Assembly (NCBI GenBank): GCA_001275005.1
Contig: JWZX01002898.1
Location: 1 to 49,855, forward strand
DNA from: Chrysochromulina tobinii
Lineage: Eukaryota; Haptophyta; Prymnesiales; Chrysochromulinaceae
Reading direction: 5' to 3'
DNA length: 49,855 nt
Shown here one piece after another: positions 1-12,096 of the stretch; the first letter of the stretch is position 1, and each line of letters opens with the position of its first letter. Below the pieces are notes generated by a model that was not told where the DNA came from, made no database searches, and worked only from the letters and a program-made list of their open reading frames with translations. The position numbers and the translations under genes were made by a program.

Positions 1-3000
1 CGATGGTGGAGCCCGGGGCGCTTGCACCGCAAGAGACGCACAGCACGCGCGATCTCGCGCCAGCCGATGGCCGCCTCGCGCCTTCATCCGATGGCACCAC
101 CCAGCAGCTCACGTACACGCTCGTCAGTTGCCTGGGCGACGAGCTGCGATCGAGCTCATACCACGTGAACGCGCTCCGCCTGAAAGCGAGCTGCGGCATC
201 GGCTGGATCAGACCAGATGCCGCGCGCGATGATCCGTCCTCAGCGCGCTGCATCAGCGCGTGCGCAATCGTGCCGCTGTACCCGAACGAGCTCACGCCCG
301 CCACATGACGCGTTCACGTTCTCGGCAGTCTGCTGGACTCCCATCATGCCGCTCACAGATTGTATTTCCCGTAAAACGTGTGGGTTGACCACGCGCAGCT
401 GAGCATTCGGCGCGCTCGCACGGTGGGTGAGCTGTATTAGGAGCCGAAGCAGCCCAACTCCTCCCGCAGCTGGCTCCGCGTGGCCATAATTTGCCTTTCC
501 GGACGATACTCGGCGCTGGGATTGAGAGCCAAATTTGAGCACACTCAAAGCAAGGGAGCGCACCTCGATTGGATCGCCGAGTGCCGTTCCAGTCCCATGG
601 GCTTCGCAGAGATGGACAGCGTCCACAGAAGCAGCAGCATCGGCGAACGAAGCGCCGATGAGAAACTGCTGCGCCAGCCCATTCGGTGCCGTGAGACTCG
701 CCGACTGGCCGTCCTGCCTCACAGCACCTCCTAAGAGAGCAAATGGCGCCGTGCGCTCCATGCCGATCGCCAAGGCACAGCTGGCTTCTGCACGTGCGTA
801 GCCGTCAGCCCGGGCATCAAACGTGTGGCATTTGCCGAGCGCAGACGTCATGCCAGCGAGTGCAAACCGCGCGCTGATGGTCGGGCTGAGCATCAGGTTG
901 ATGCCCAACACGACGGCCCTATGGCACTCTTGGCGCCTCAAGACCATGGTTGCGGTGTTGCACGCAGTCAGGGCAGCTGAGCACGCAGTGTCGATTGAGA
1001 GGCAAGGGCCATGCAATCCGAGTGCGAAGCTGATGCGACCCGATGCGACTGAGAGGCTACTGCCCGTGGCCGCAAACACCGAAGCTCCGACTGGGGAGGA
1101 AGCCAAGTGCTCCTCGAAGGCGAGGAACGAGATGCCTACGAATACACCCGTCAAGCTCGCGACCAACGTGGCGCGCGTCAGGGAAGCGGCATGTAGGGCC
1201 GCGTACCCATGCTCAAGGAGTAGACGCTGCTGAGGGTCGGTCGCAGCCGCCTCTGCCACAGAGATCCCAAAGGCCACATTGTCAAAGAATGACGGAGTGT
1301 TCAAGAAGGCGCCGTGGCGTTGTCTGCGAGCTTCGACGTCTAGAGAGTTGGCCGGCGGCCTCACATCCCACCTAGTCTGCGGAACTTGGCCAACCACGTC
1401 AGCGCCAGCCACTGTCATTGCCCACGCGCTGGACAGATGCACGATACCGCTCGGAAGAGCCAGGCTAGTCCCCAGGATGGCCACCGCGAGCTCTCCATCC
1501 TTTCGAATCTGAATGGCGGGACAATGATGGCTGAAGACGGGAGCTTCTGGTTCCGCCGTGTGACTCGTGAGCAGATGCTGTGCCAGTCGGCGCGCCGTGG
1601 GCTGCTCGAAGATGAGTGTCGATGGTAGCTCTATACTGGGGCCGGCCGCCTGCTGGAGCACGTTCCGCAACTCGACCGCTCCGAGGGAATCGAGCCCCGC
1701 CTCCATCAGCGGCTTGTCAGCGTCCGTCGGACTGCCAACTGTACGTGCCACAAGGGCAAGCACCTTCGCCAGGTCAAGCCCAGTAGAGCCAGGCTGAGGC
1801 ATCGTGGCCGCCTTCGCAGCTGCCTCGTCAGTAGGCAGCGTGATGGCTACATCGCTCACAAACGCCACTGCACCGGGTGGCAGATGCGGCAGTAAGGTGC
1901 TCCAATTCACAGGCAAGACGGCCCAAACCTCTGGACTACTCGGCAGCACCGCAGCTTGAAGCGCAGCGAGCCCTTGCGCGCTGCTGATCAGACCGTAGCC
2001 TTGCGCGCGCCATCTCCGAGCAATCTCCGTCTTGGAGGCCATCCCGATCTCCCCCCATGGGCCCCACTGCACACTCGCCGCATGCTGGGCGCGTGCACGT
2101 CGCTGCACAGCGAGGGTGTCCAATATGCTGTTCATCGCACTGTAATTGGCTTGCCCGACGGCTCCGAGCAGCGCTGTGACGGATGAAAAGAAGAGGCACG
2201 GCTGCACGGGCACGTGCGCCAATGCACGGTGAAGGAGTTCGGCAGCGCCAGCCTTGGAACTCGCAACCGTGCGCAGCAGCTCGCCTCGTTGATTCGCAAG
2301 CAGCGCGTCGGCTAGTAGTCCAGACGCGTGCCAGAGGCCGCGAATAGGAGGCTGCTGGACTCCACTGATGGCGCTCCGCACATCTGCGTAGCTGCCAGCA
2401 TCGGCACGTACCACCCAAACTCGTGCATTGGCTTCCTGTAGCTGGCGGGCCGATTTTGGCTCGAGTACCCCCGTGCGCGACATGAGAAGCAACGCGGACT
2501 GGTACTCTTTCGCCAACCAGCCGGCGGTCAAGAGCCCCAGCCCTGCAGTGCCGCCGGTGATCAGTTGTGTCGAGGGCGCCTCCAGGACTGGCCCGGCGAG
2601 CCAGAGCACGACCTTACCGGTATTCGCGCCACTTTGCAAGAGTCGGAATGCAGCAAGGTAACGGCTCGTGAGCTCGAACGGACAGAATGGAAGGGCGTGA
2701 GCAATCCCAGCATCAATCCGAGAGGCAAGACTCTGCATCACTCCTTGAAACCATGTAGGGCTGGCTGCCCAATCAACATCCAACGCCACCACGTCGTAGC
2801 GAGCCGTACCCCCGCGGTGTTTGACTGCCGCGGCGGCGCGCAGACTGCTCCACACGCCGCGCTTACCAATCTCTTCCACAGCGGCGCCTTCGCCGGACAG
2901 CGCGAGTGAGCACGAGATGAAGTCGTTCGAGAGGCTGTTGAGAGTACAGGACAGGCGGCACGCCCTGAGCAGAGTTGACTGGCCCACGCAGAAGCTCGTG

Positions 3001-6000
3001 CTGTCCCGAGAAGACACATGACGAAGAGGTCCACGCTCGTGAAGAGCAAGGTGTTTGAGACGGCTGCCGGCAGAGACGAAGACATCAACGCCGAGCCAGT
3101 GCGCGTATTCAAGCGCTGCCAAGCCCACTCCACCAGCAGCCGCATGCAGCAGGAAGCGTTGAGCCCCACGCAGCTTTGCGCGGCCGAGGGCAAGATGCAC
3201 TGTACTCCACGTCACCGGCAGCGTACATGCCGCTTCAAACGAGGTCGACACGGGCTTCCGTGTGACCAATCGGGAATCGGCTCGTGCCATCGAAGCCAGT
3301 GGCGATTGTACGACGCCAAACACGGCCCGCCCAGGCACCAGGCCCCCCACACTGAGCCCGCACTCGACGGCGACGCCCGCGCAATCGCCTTCAAGCCATG
3401 GCACATCGCCGGGGTACTCACCAAGCACGTTGAGCACATCCCGAAAGTTGAGGCCGACTGCTCGAACCTGAAGGATGATCTCATCGCTGGCTGCCAAGGT
3501 GGGCATTGAAAAGGAGGCGACGCGAATGTTCGAGATGGCGCCCTTGGTCTCGTACTGGAGACGGATGGGCAAAGGGAGGGGTGGATCTGAACGTTCGAGC
3601 CTGGGTACAAGCAGTCGATCTCCCGGGGAGGATGCAAGCTCGAGCTCGAGCTCAGACTGACGTGCGATCTGCTGCATCAGAGCGCTAGGCAGATGAGATC
3701 CGGAATGTGCGAAGCATCGCAAGTCCAGCGAGGGTATTTCTTGCCTTGCCGAGCGCGCAAGCCCCCAAGCGCCGACGCCGTGAGTCGATGTAACATGGTG
3801 AGCTAACGCCACAGGAGCAGTGCACGTGAGCACCCAAGCCGTGAGAGACCCGGACGATGAGTTTGCTTGTATGACAGCAAGAGTAGCATCGAGGAGCGTG
3901 AGCTCGTGCCGCTTCGACCAACCTAGCTTGCTAATTGCAACCACCACGGCCATCACGTTGCGAGGGGGGGGCAGCATCGGCGCTTTGGCTTCAGTCCCGA
4001 CAAGGTCATCGCCAAGCACGAGTGCGGAGCAGGGCTTCGGAGCGCCGGAGGACGATGCGGCAGCCCAGGCTGTACGATACGTGTGCTTGTTGAGCAACCC
4101 GCCCTCGGCTTGGAGCTCTCGCGTCTGTATCCCCTCGAGCTGTGCCGACGGGGTGCGACCTTCTTTGTCGGTGAGGATAGCCGCACCGCGTGTGTTCGCG
4201 GCGGCCCACCACACCTGGCACTCGCCCTGCAGACGTGTTTGGCGGATGGCAAACGGTAGACGCAACGCCACCCCCGTGGAAGTCTCGGGCGGCAGAATGC
4301 TCAACTGAAGAGCGGCATCGACGTCCGCAGGGTGCACGAGGGTGCCCTGGAGACTGATGCGGGAGCGCAGCCGAGCGAAGACGTGTTCTCCGTCTTCAAG
4401 CACTCGTTGCAGTCGCCGGTACGAAGGACCATACTGGAGCCCGATGGCATGAAAGCTCGCAAAGACGCTTGTTGGGCTCCTCTCCGTCGCATTTCGTGAA
4501 GGGCGTGCAGGAAACGACAGAAGGCTCGAAGCGCCGTCCTCTGCTCGTCCGACGCAATGGGCATCCCCGCTACCGGAGCCTACGGAGCGCACTTCAAACG
4601 CGAAGCCCCGATAGGTGCATTCAATGGCCTCCACGTCCTCTACGAGGAGAGCGGCGATGAAGCAAACGTCTGTCAAGCCAGAGGGCAGGGAGAGCTGGGC
4701 GGCAGCTGCGGTCGCCATCTCGAGATAGCCGGCCGCTGGGAAGACGACGCGCCCACGGACAATGTGATCCGACACCAACGCAAGCAGCGCTCCAACAACT
4801 GGCGACCGGAACACTGTCACCTCGGCATTCGGCGTGACGAGGCGTTGTTGCGCGAACGGGTGCCGCGAAGAAGCCCATGCAAAAGAGCGCCGACTATACA
4901 CGAGCTTCGGAGGTCCAGAAGCGGCGACTTGCCGGCTGCTTGGGGAGCTCTGCAAGACGGCATGCGAGATGGTGCCACTGTACCCAAACGACGAAACGCC
5001 TCCAAGGTCGGCTTCGGAATAGGCCGGCTGGGTATGCAGCCGCGCGCGCAGCGATCGAAAAGGTGGCGCGAGGAGCCTGTTCAGCACACGCAACTTGGCA
5101 TTGACCGGAGCCACCGTCTGGTGCTGCGATCGGACCAGCGCAAGGAGGCCTAGGAGACCTGCGGTTGGCTCGGTGTGCCCAAGATTGGCTTTGGCGCCAC
5201 CAATCGACAGGTTCTCCGCCGAGGCGCCCAAGGCGCGCTCCAGGGCCCGTGCCTCGGTCGGATCCCCTAGCGCCGTGCCTGTGCCGTGTGCCTCCACCAG
5301 CTGAAGCTTGGAGATGGCTGCGGACCGGATCACCGCGCCGATCATGTTCGCTTGGGCTGAGCCGTTGGGCGCGGTCAGGCTTGCACTCTTGCCATCGGAC
5401 CGCACGGCTGCAGCAAGGAGCTTTGAGATCGCGCCGCCAGAGAGAGCGAGGGTGACTGCACCCACACCTTCGCCCCGGACATAGCCATTCGCTGCGGCGT
5501 CGAATGTTTTGCATCGACCGTCCACCGAGAGCATCCCAGCTCGGGCATACAGCTGATGGGTGAGGGGAGACATCATGAGGCTCACAGCGAGCGATAACGC
5601 TGCCTGGCACTCCACTGCCCGGACGGCCGACGATGCAGCGTGAAGCGCCACAAGAGCAGAGGCACACGCGGCATCATAGCTGACGCAGGGTCCTTGGGTG
5701 CCGAGTACAAAGGAGAGGCGCCCCGCAGCAATCGAGATCGCGCCTCCGGTCGCCTCGTAGACGCTCTCACGCTCCCTGTGCATGGCCGAGAAGTCGGCGT
5801 TCATGATGCCCAGGAAAATGCCCACCTCGGCGCCCAAGAGCGTCTCACGTTTGTGGCTCGCCGAGTGGAGCGAGGTGTACCCCACTTCGAGGAGCAAGCG
5901 CTGCTGTGGATCCATGGCTGCAACCTCGGCGTCCGAGACGCCAAAGAAGCGCGAGTCAAAGCATTGCACGCCATGCAAAAATGCGCCATGGGCCGCTGCT

Positions 6001-8936
6001 TGCGACAAAGGGCCCACGTCCCATCGCTGCGATGGCACGAGGCTCACGGCATCTCCGCCTGCGGGGAGCAGACTGAAGGCTTCGGTGCCGGCGCCAGCCC
6101 ATCGAGCGCATGCGCCATCGAGCCCTGGGTGTGCACCTCCTGCTGCGGTGCATGAGGTGGCCCCAGGCGTGGAGATCAGGCCGGAGATCGAGGAGATCGA
6201 AGAGATCAGGCCGGTACCAGCAAGGGTCTGGTGGATGTACGCACCCAGTGCCTTCACATTCGGGTGCTCCAGGAAGCTTGTGGTGCCGAGCGTGACGGCG
6301 GGAGCCAGCCTGGCATTCAGACCACGCACGAAGCGCACGGCGTCCAGCGAGTCGATCCCCAGATCCATGAACGCGGCGCGCTTTCGACCCGCATCCCATT
6401 CCCGGGTCTGGGTATAACTCAGCTCGTCCATGACAGCGATGATCAGGGACTCGCACTCGGCGAGTGATCGTGGCAGGTCCAGCACGGGCTGCGTGCCCGG
6501 CGCGCCGCCTCCCTGAGCGACGCTGCGTTGGCTCAGATCTCGTGCGCGGAGAGCGTACGAGACCAGCACGCCGTACCCGAGGTTTGCCACGTCATCGGGT
6601 CGGTAGTCCGTCACGAGCTCGCCCACGACAGCGCCCACCGCCGTGTGGAAGAGCAGGCCAGGGTCGGTGCCTTGGGCCACGTGCGCCTGATAGCTCAAGC
6701 CCCGAGCGGGCTCGTATGAACGGCAGCGCGTGATGGCGCACGCCCGGTCGATGGTGGCATCCAGTCGCGCAAGTAGCAAGCCGAAGCGACGCAGCTTGTC
6801 CGCCACTCGTGCACGAGGGAGCTGCACGACGCTCAGGAGGTGCAGGGTGGAGCCAGCTGGCGTATGCAGGCCGAGCTCGGTCTCCCGACGCGCGCTCAGC
6901 AGCGACTCGTACGAGTGTACGCGCTGAGTGTACATGGCACCGAGCAACGCGCCCTCAGGGGAGGTAGCCGCGTATTGGCCCAGTGCGTGGGCTGTGAGCC
7001 GTTGGCGTAACGTCCCTTCTGGTGCGCGCAGTCCGTCCAAGTTGCACTCCTGCTCGAGTTGGAGCAGGTTGGGCAGCTCGGAAAGGGTTGCCAGGCGGAT
7101 TGTGATGCCTGCGGGCCGCAACTGCTGCAGCACGATTCGCGTGTACGGTGCATCCTTTGGGTAAGTGAGCAGGCCCTCCTCCGGGAGTAGCCCGGCGCTC
7201 GCCGCCCCGAGCGAGAAGTGAGTCGCAGGCATCAAGAGCTGACCCGAGTGGGCCTGCACCGCGTCGAAGTGCATCGAAGTCGACTCCTCCATGTACCTGC
7301 GCGTCGAGATCACGTCGAGATTGGAGACCTCGAGCACGAGGAGCCCATGGCGCCCAAGACAGCGCTCCCAGCGTTCCCAATGCTCAATGAGGGACGCGAA
7401 TGCCTGCGAGGGCGTCACTAATCGACCGTTGGCCCCACTGGCCCCACTGGCCCCATTGGCCACGTACGCGGCATCACTCGCGTCGATCGCGTGCGCCACG
7501 AGCGGATCCAGAGGACGCTCTGCCAGGAGAAAGGGGCGGTCGTGGTCGAGGAAGGAGCGTACATGCAGGACTTGGTCGCGCGTGACGCCAAACTGACTCT
7601 CGAGGTTCGCCTGCATCGGCTGCGGGTCGCCTATGTCTCCAAACATAAGTCCATGCGGCGCGCCGGCCGCCGTCAGCGTGGAGCCGGTCTCCTTGAGCGA
7701 GTCGGTGTTGAAGTCGACACCGCACATTGTAAGCGGGTGAGTGCCCAGGTGCTGGCCGCGCCGCGTCTCTGCCCGGATGTACAAGTACGTGGTCTTCAGG
7801 AGAGTGCCGTCACCGCACCCCATGTCGGCAATGACGCGTGGCTGCTGATCGAGAGGCTCTTCGTCGAAGATGCGCTTGACGCAGACGCTCATCATGTCGG
7901 CAAAGTATCGATTGTGCATGAAGCCCGAGCCGATGACATTGAGCTTGCGGTCGACCCACGCCTCATGCGACCCGTCGTACCTGAAGACGCTACCGGTCGA
8001 TCCAAAGGTGGCCTCGCCCAGCAGGTGAAGCATCGGCCGGTACGAGAGGCATACGCCAAAAGCGGGGCAGCGCTCGATGATGAACAGCCCGGCCTCACTC
8101 AAGGCGAGCAGCTGTGAAGCAGCCGTGTACGTGCCCCACTGCTGCGACACGAAGAATTCTCCGATGCGTTCTGCGGTGGTCTCGTCGACTGACGCTAGGC
8201 TCACCGTAGGCGAAGCATGCTCGTGCGCACCTTCGTCTGCTTTGGCCGTGTACGAGCTCGAGAGCATGCGAAGCTCAAGCAGGAGCGGTGCGATCACGGA
8301 GCCGGCTAGCATCTGCAGTAGATGTGGCACGTCTGCTGCATCGTCTGGCAGCGCCCAGCCCGCCGTGATGCTTGGCAGCCACTTCGCCAAACGAGGCAGG
8401 TGGGTACCCCATGCTATATCAGTGCGCTCGCTGCTGCTGCTCTGTCCGTAAACGTCTTCGCAGAGCGCCGCGAGAGTCGGACTTGCAGCACAACTGGCTA
8501 CGCTCCTCGTCGTGTGGTACACGCCCTGTTCGTGCGTCACCCAGCCCAAGGTGGAGAGTGTCCGCAGCATGATTGCCAGATGGCCAGAATTTGCGCGCAA
8601 CTGAATGCTGAGCTGCTCAAGCGTCGCCTCGGAGGCCAGCAGCGAGGAGATCACTGAGCGGCTGTGGTAGAGCGTGGCCACAACAGCAAAGCCGTGTGGC
8701 CAAAGATGATAGCTCTCGGCACCAATCGTGACTGCAAGTGAGGCGCCACCGCCTCTGAGAGCAACCCACGTGTGCCGGCGGCCCTTGCTCGCTTCTGGTG
8801 TGCACTCACAATAGGCTCGTGCCATGTTCCCGCGAGGAATGGATGAGGCCCAGGATCGCGCGTGTCCGAGAGCGCAGGACGAACGCCGCGACGACGAAAT
8901 CTCGCAATCCGTTTTAGGCGAGCTCAAATTTCTCAT
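1..8936 (-). CDS. Modular type I polyketide synthase, partial (MT-GNAT-ACP loading module, KS-DH-ER-KR-ACP, KS)
   Basis: A single long exon on the minus strand codes for about 2,890 residues and leaves the window at the left. An N-terminal winged-helix-like region leads to a SAM methyltransferase (ADMGCGDGT near residue 367). A GNAT-like domain (about 605-800) and an ACP (LGIDSLDAV, Ser near 863) follow, the order seen in AprA, CurA and GphF starter modules. Next come KS1 (about 955-1315; Cys near 1091, HGTGT near 1215), DH (HxxxGxxxxP near 1390, second motif near 1538), ER (NADPH loop GGVGLAA near 1930), KR (GGTAGLG near 2123, Ser/Tyr near 2250/2264), ACP (AGLDSLGAV, Ser near 2414) and KS2 (TACSA Cys near 2650). 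KS1 runs straight into DH with no acyltransferase, so malonyl loading is presumably in trans. Near position 300 the frame shifts by one base inside KS2; the conserved KS end and linker continue open to the edge. The product is unknown. The start is the first ATG; a second lies 37 codons in. Confidence 0.93.
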
Positions 8937-9024
8937 GATGACATCAAAAGATTAGGTGTTGAAGGGAGTGAACGAGTAGAGACCTGTCGTGAAATCCCTG
9001 CCCAGTGGCACTGTACAAGTCCTT

Positions 9025-9138
9025 GAAACTCTCAACCTCTCTCAAACGAAGGCGGCGGCCGTTCTGGAAGGCCGAGGCTGACGAAACTCTCAACCTCGCT
9101 CAAAGGAAGGCGGCGGCCGTTGGAAGGCCGAGGGTGAC
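9025..9138. repeat. Tandem direct repeat, two copies of about 57 bp
   Basis: Copies at 9025-9082 and 9083-9138 begin GAAACTCTCAACCT and end GAGGSTGAC, differing by a few substitutions and a 2-base indel. The second copy carries the last codons and stop of the MFS transporter gene, and the first lies just beyond the stop. This is a duplication of the 3' end of that gene. Confidence 0.85.
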
Positions 9139-10565
9139 GCTGGCGACTCCTGCGGCGGCCAGGACCATGACCGCGGCGACCCCAAAGTGCAGCCCTTGGG
9201 GAAGGGCGCGAGGGCGCGCCGTATCTGTCACGTAAGCGAGGATGGATGAGAAGAGGAGTGTGCCAACGGCGCGTGTAAGCTCTGCGACGGAGCCGAGAGC
9301 GCCCAACAGCGCGCCTCGCTCGTCCTCGCCGCCCATGTTGGCCACAAATGCTTGGAGCGCCGGCTGCCACATGCTGCCCACCGCCACGACGAGAATGCCG
9401 CCGATGAACCCGCCCGCGGAGGGCGAGGCGCCGATGGTGAGCAGGCCGGCAGCGAAGGCGAGCATGCCGGTGAGGATGGCCTGGCGCATCCCGAGGAGGG
9501 GCACGAGGAGGCGAGGGAAGATGGCGACACTCAGGCCGACGAGCAGCATGAGCGGCCCCGCTTGCTCCTGCGTCCACCCGAAGCGCAGGCTCGTGTACTC
9601 TGGAAAGTGGTCGAGAGAGACTTGGGCCAAGGTGACTAGGGTCCATGCGACCGAGACGCCGCTCAGCACTGCGCTGGTTGAGAAGAGACCCCGAAGCAGT
9701 GCGAACGGGTGGCTCGCGCTCGGGTCGAGAGCCTTCTTGCGCTGCGCCTTTGGAAGCGACTCGGGGAGCACGAACAGAATGAGCGCGCAATTGACGAGCT
9801 GGATCGCGGCCCCAATGAGCATTGGAGGGCGCGGCCCATACTTCGCACCGAGGATGCCTCCTATGGGGAAGCCGACGGTGAGGCCCAATCCTATCGACAG
9901 GCCCTGGAAGATGCCGAGGTGCGTGGCGCGCTTGTTGGGCGCCGAGCAATCGGTGACGTACGCCTGGCAGATGTACGTCATGCACGAAGAGAACCCGTCC
10001 AAGACATCTGCCAGATAGAGCGCGGCTGGCCCGCGGGCTGTCGCCTGTAACAGGTGGGTCAGCATGAAGCCGAACGCTGACCAGGCCATGAGAGGCTTGC
10101 GGCCAAGCACGTCGGACAGGGAGGCGAGGACTCCGACGCCGAGGAAGGTGAGCAGCTTGTCCACAAACTCAACCCGGCCACCCAATGCAATGGAGTGCGG
10201 AGAGGGTTTTGTCGTCCCGGTGATCTGTGCGATGAGGAACGCGATGTTGATGGCGTCTGTGCGCGAGAACCGATCGGTCACACGATGAGAGGGCACAGCA
10301 TGTGCAGAGGAGCGGCCCTTCGGCTCCACGCACTGAAGCTCAACGAGACAAAGTACAGAAAGTTGGGAAGGAGTGCCCAGTAGAAGGATGGTGTGATCGT
10401 GGGCGCTGCGACTGCCTTGGCAGCCTGCAGCGTCGGCTTTGAAGCATACACAGAGGACCGTGCAGAGGGAGCAAGTGAGGGCCGGGTCAGGCCTCGACCT
10501 GCTGGCACCTCTGAGGATGCGGCCAACGCGCCGCAAAGGAGCGCTAGCGCGATGACTCGTCGCAT
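9100..10565 (-). CDS. Major facilitator superfamily transporter with cleavable-looking N-terminal leader
   Basis: Two exons (10334-10565 and 9100-10256) joined over a 77-bp intron with GTGCGT donor and ACAG acceptor give about 462 residues. Splicing fuses a hydrophobic N-terminal leader (MRRVIALALLCGALA) and a basic Ser/Ala-rich stretch to a multi-span membrane protein. The MFS cytoplasmic loop motif is visible as LASLSDVLGRKPLM near residue 126, followed by alternating hydrophobic segments to the C-terminus. The leader resembles the bipartite presequence of secondary-plastid algae, so a plastid envelope location is possible, but a plain ER signal cannot be excluded. The substrate is unknown; the sequence is of the drug/tetracycline-exporter type. 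It lies tail-to-head next to the PKS on the same strand and divergently, about 50 bp, from the membrane protein on the plus strand. ATGs further upstream lie in frames that do not connect through this splice. Confidence 0.85.
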
Positions 10566-10615
10566 GATAATTGAGGGGGAAAATCTCCGAGGCGCGAGGT
10601 TGTGGGTGACCGCTT

Positions 10616-11629
10616 TTGAAAATGCCAATAGCAGAGCGTCTCAAGGGCAGCCCTTTCGTCCTCGCTGACAAGAAGAAGGTCGAGACGGCGCCGGCCAAGA
10701 GCGAACAGAAGTGGACGTTCGCACCACTGGTCGCATCGGTGTCGGTCTTCGCGCTCGCCGGAGCGCTGTGCTGGGTCTCGCCTTCCGAGGTCCTCAGCGC
10801 CGCGGGCTTGGATAGCAACAACGTCCCTGCGAGACTTTACATGCGCCAGGGTGCGAAACTCGCAGATTCTCCAATGACAGAAACGAAAGCCTGCGCTGTC
10901 GTACACCCACTGCCGCAACGAAAATCCTCGCTGAGGCGCGCATGTTTGACTCCCGAGTGGCAGTGGGTGCATGGCAGCTGGTCGCGGCGTGCGTGTTGTG
11001 GACAGGGCATGTGAACGGCGTGCAGGCGGCCTCCAGGGCAGCTCTCCTGGCCAGCGCCCTCGCCGTTCTGGCGTGCATCCCGGTGAACGAGTATCTCGAC
11101 CGCCCCAAGAACGAGGCAGTAGCGGGCGTTGTGACTCTGGCGGCACTGGGCATCCTCAACGGGCGGGTGAGTGCTCCGTCCTCCCGAGGCGTCCTCCCGC
11201 TCACACCGGCTCTGCCGCAGTCAGGCTGACGCAACCCGATCTGCTGTGCGCGCGGCCGCGCAGTTGGGGGGCCCTCGCGTCGCAGCGGGCGTCCTGAGCT
11301 TCATAGGCCTCCTGATACACTTCACACCTATCGAGACGGCGGAGCTCTATCAGATTCAGGCGGAGCAGCGGTCGCCGCTGCTGTTCGTCATGATTAGCCT
11401 GATGGGGGCGACGATCTTTACAAGCGGACTCTTCGTGGGCGCGCTTGCAATGGGCCTCGCGCACCCGCGCGCCCTTGCAGGCTCCTTGCTTGCGAACGCC
11501 GTCCTCACGTCCAATCTGGCGACCCGAGATGCAGCCTACCTCGGCATAGGGGCACCGAAGACGGCTCCGCTCGTGTGGAGCGTCATCACGACGGGCCTCG
11601 CGGCGAGTGCCCTCGTGCTCTCGCGGTGA
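10616..11629 (+). CDS. Multi-pass membrane protein, unknown function
   Basis: Three exons are supported by frame-consistent GT-AG junctions: 10616-10850, 10964-11166 and 11264-11629, giving 267 residues. Intron donors are GTGCGA and GTGAGT. A polar N-terminal segment (about 30 residues, Lys-rich) precedes a hydrophobic helix near 33-53. At least five further hydrophobic stretches follow (about 79-98, 103-122, 128-145, 152-168, 180-210, 245-262). No motif lets me assign a family. The initiator could be the ATG at 10616 or 10622. The gene shares a roughly 50-bp divergent spacer with the MFS transporter, which suggests a shared bidirectional promoter and possibly joint regulation. The acceptor of the first intron is the least certain part of the model. 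Confidence 0.65.
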
Positions 11630-12096
11630 CTCGTTCGGGGACAGAGAGCTGCAAATGAACCACTCACCCGCTGCAGGGGCTCGCAGCATGACCCCATGCA
11701 TGCTTCAAAGCCCATGAGCGCGGCACTCACATGTACTTTAGATCCATATAGATGACCCTTCAGCTCCATAGATAAGATTTGAATTGAAGAGATTTGAAGA
11801 GATTACGGTTTCGTCAGCACACGCCAACAAATTTAGCGTCCTTATTGTACACGTTGGAGGCCCCAGGCCCCTCCTCAGCTCCTAATCTTGAGTGCACTAC
11901 CGAAGATTCCGAGCAGGCGGCCGAGTCATGACCCACCTAATCACACTGCACTAATCACACCACAGAGTCAGCGCGCGAAGAGCATGGAGAACCCTGACGC
12001 GATCCCTGACGCTGCGCAAGAGGCCATTCTCTGCGTTGAACGGCTGACTGCGAGTCGCTCGCCGGTCCCGTAGTCGCGTGCGTTGGCCTCTTGCAA
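11630..12096. other. Intergenic spacer, no gene seen
   Basis: About 470 bases between the membrane protein gene and the oxygenase gene, both plus strand. Reading frames here are short and composition-driven. The stretch 11750-11830 is locally AT-richer than its surroundings, as expected for 3' and promoter sequence. I see no RNA gene or repeat. Confidence 0.5.

Noticed and set aside
1-8936. Bacterial contamination as the source of the PKS
   Set aside because: Modular KS-DH-ER-KR-ACP genes occur widely in haptophytes, and the same contig continues into clearly eukaryotic intron-bearing genes with the same composition.
9242-10050. Plus-strand open frames opposite the MFS transporter
   Set aside because: No domain or membrane pattern; the minus strand encodes a clear MFS protein.
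10257-10628. Separate 116-residue signal-peptide protein on the minus strand
   Set aside because: It fits as the first exon of the MFS transporter: a 77-bp GT-AG intron joins it in frame and completes the first membrane segment.
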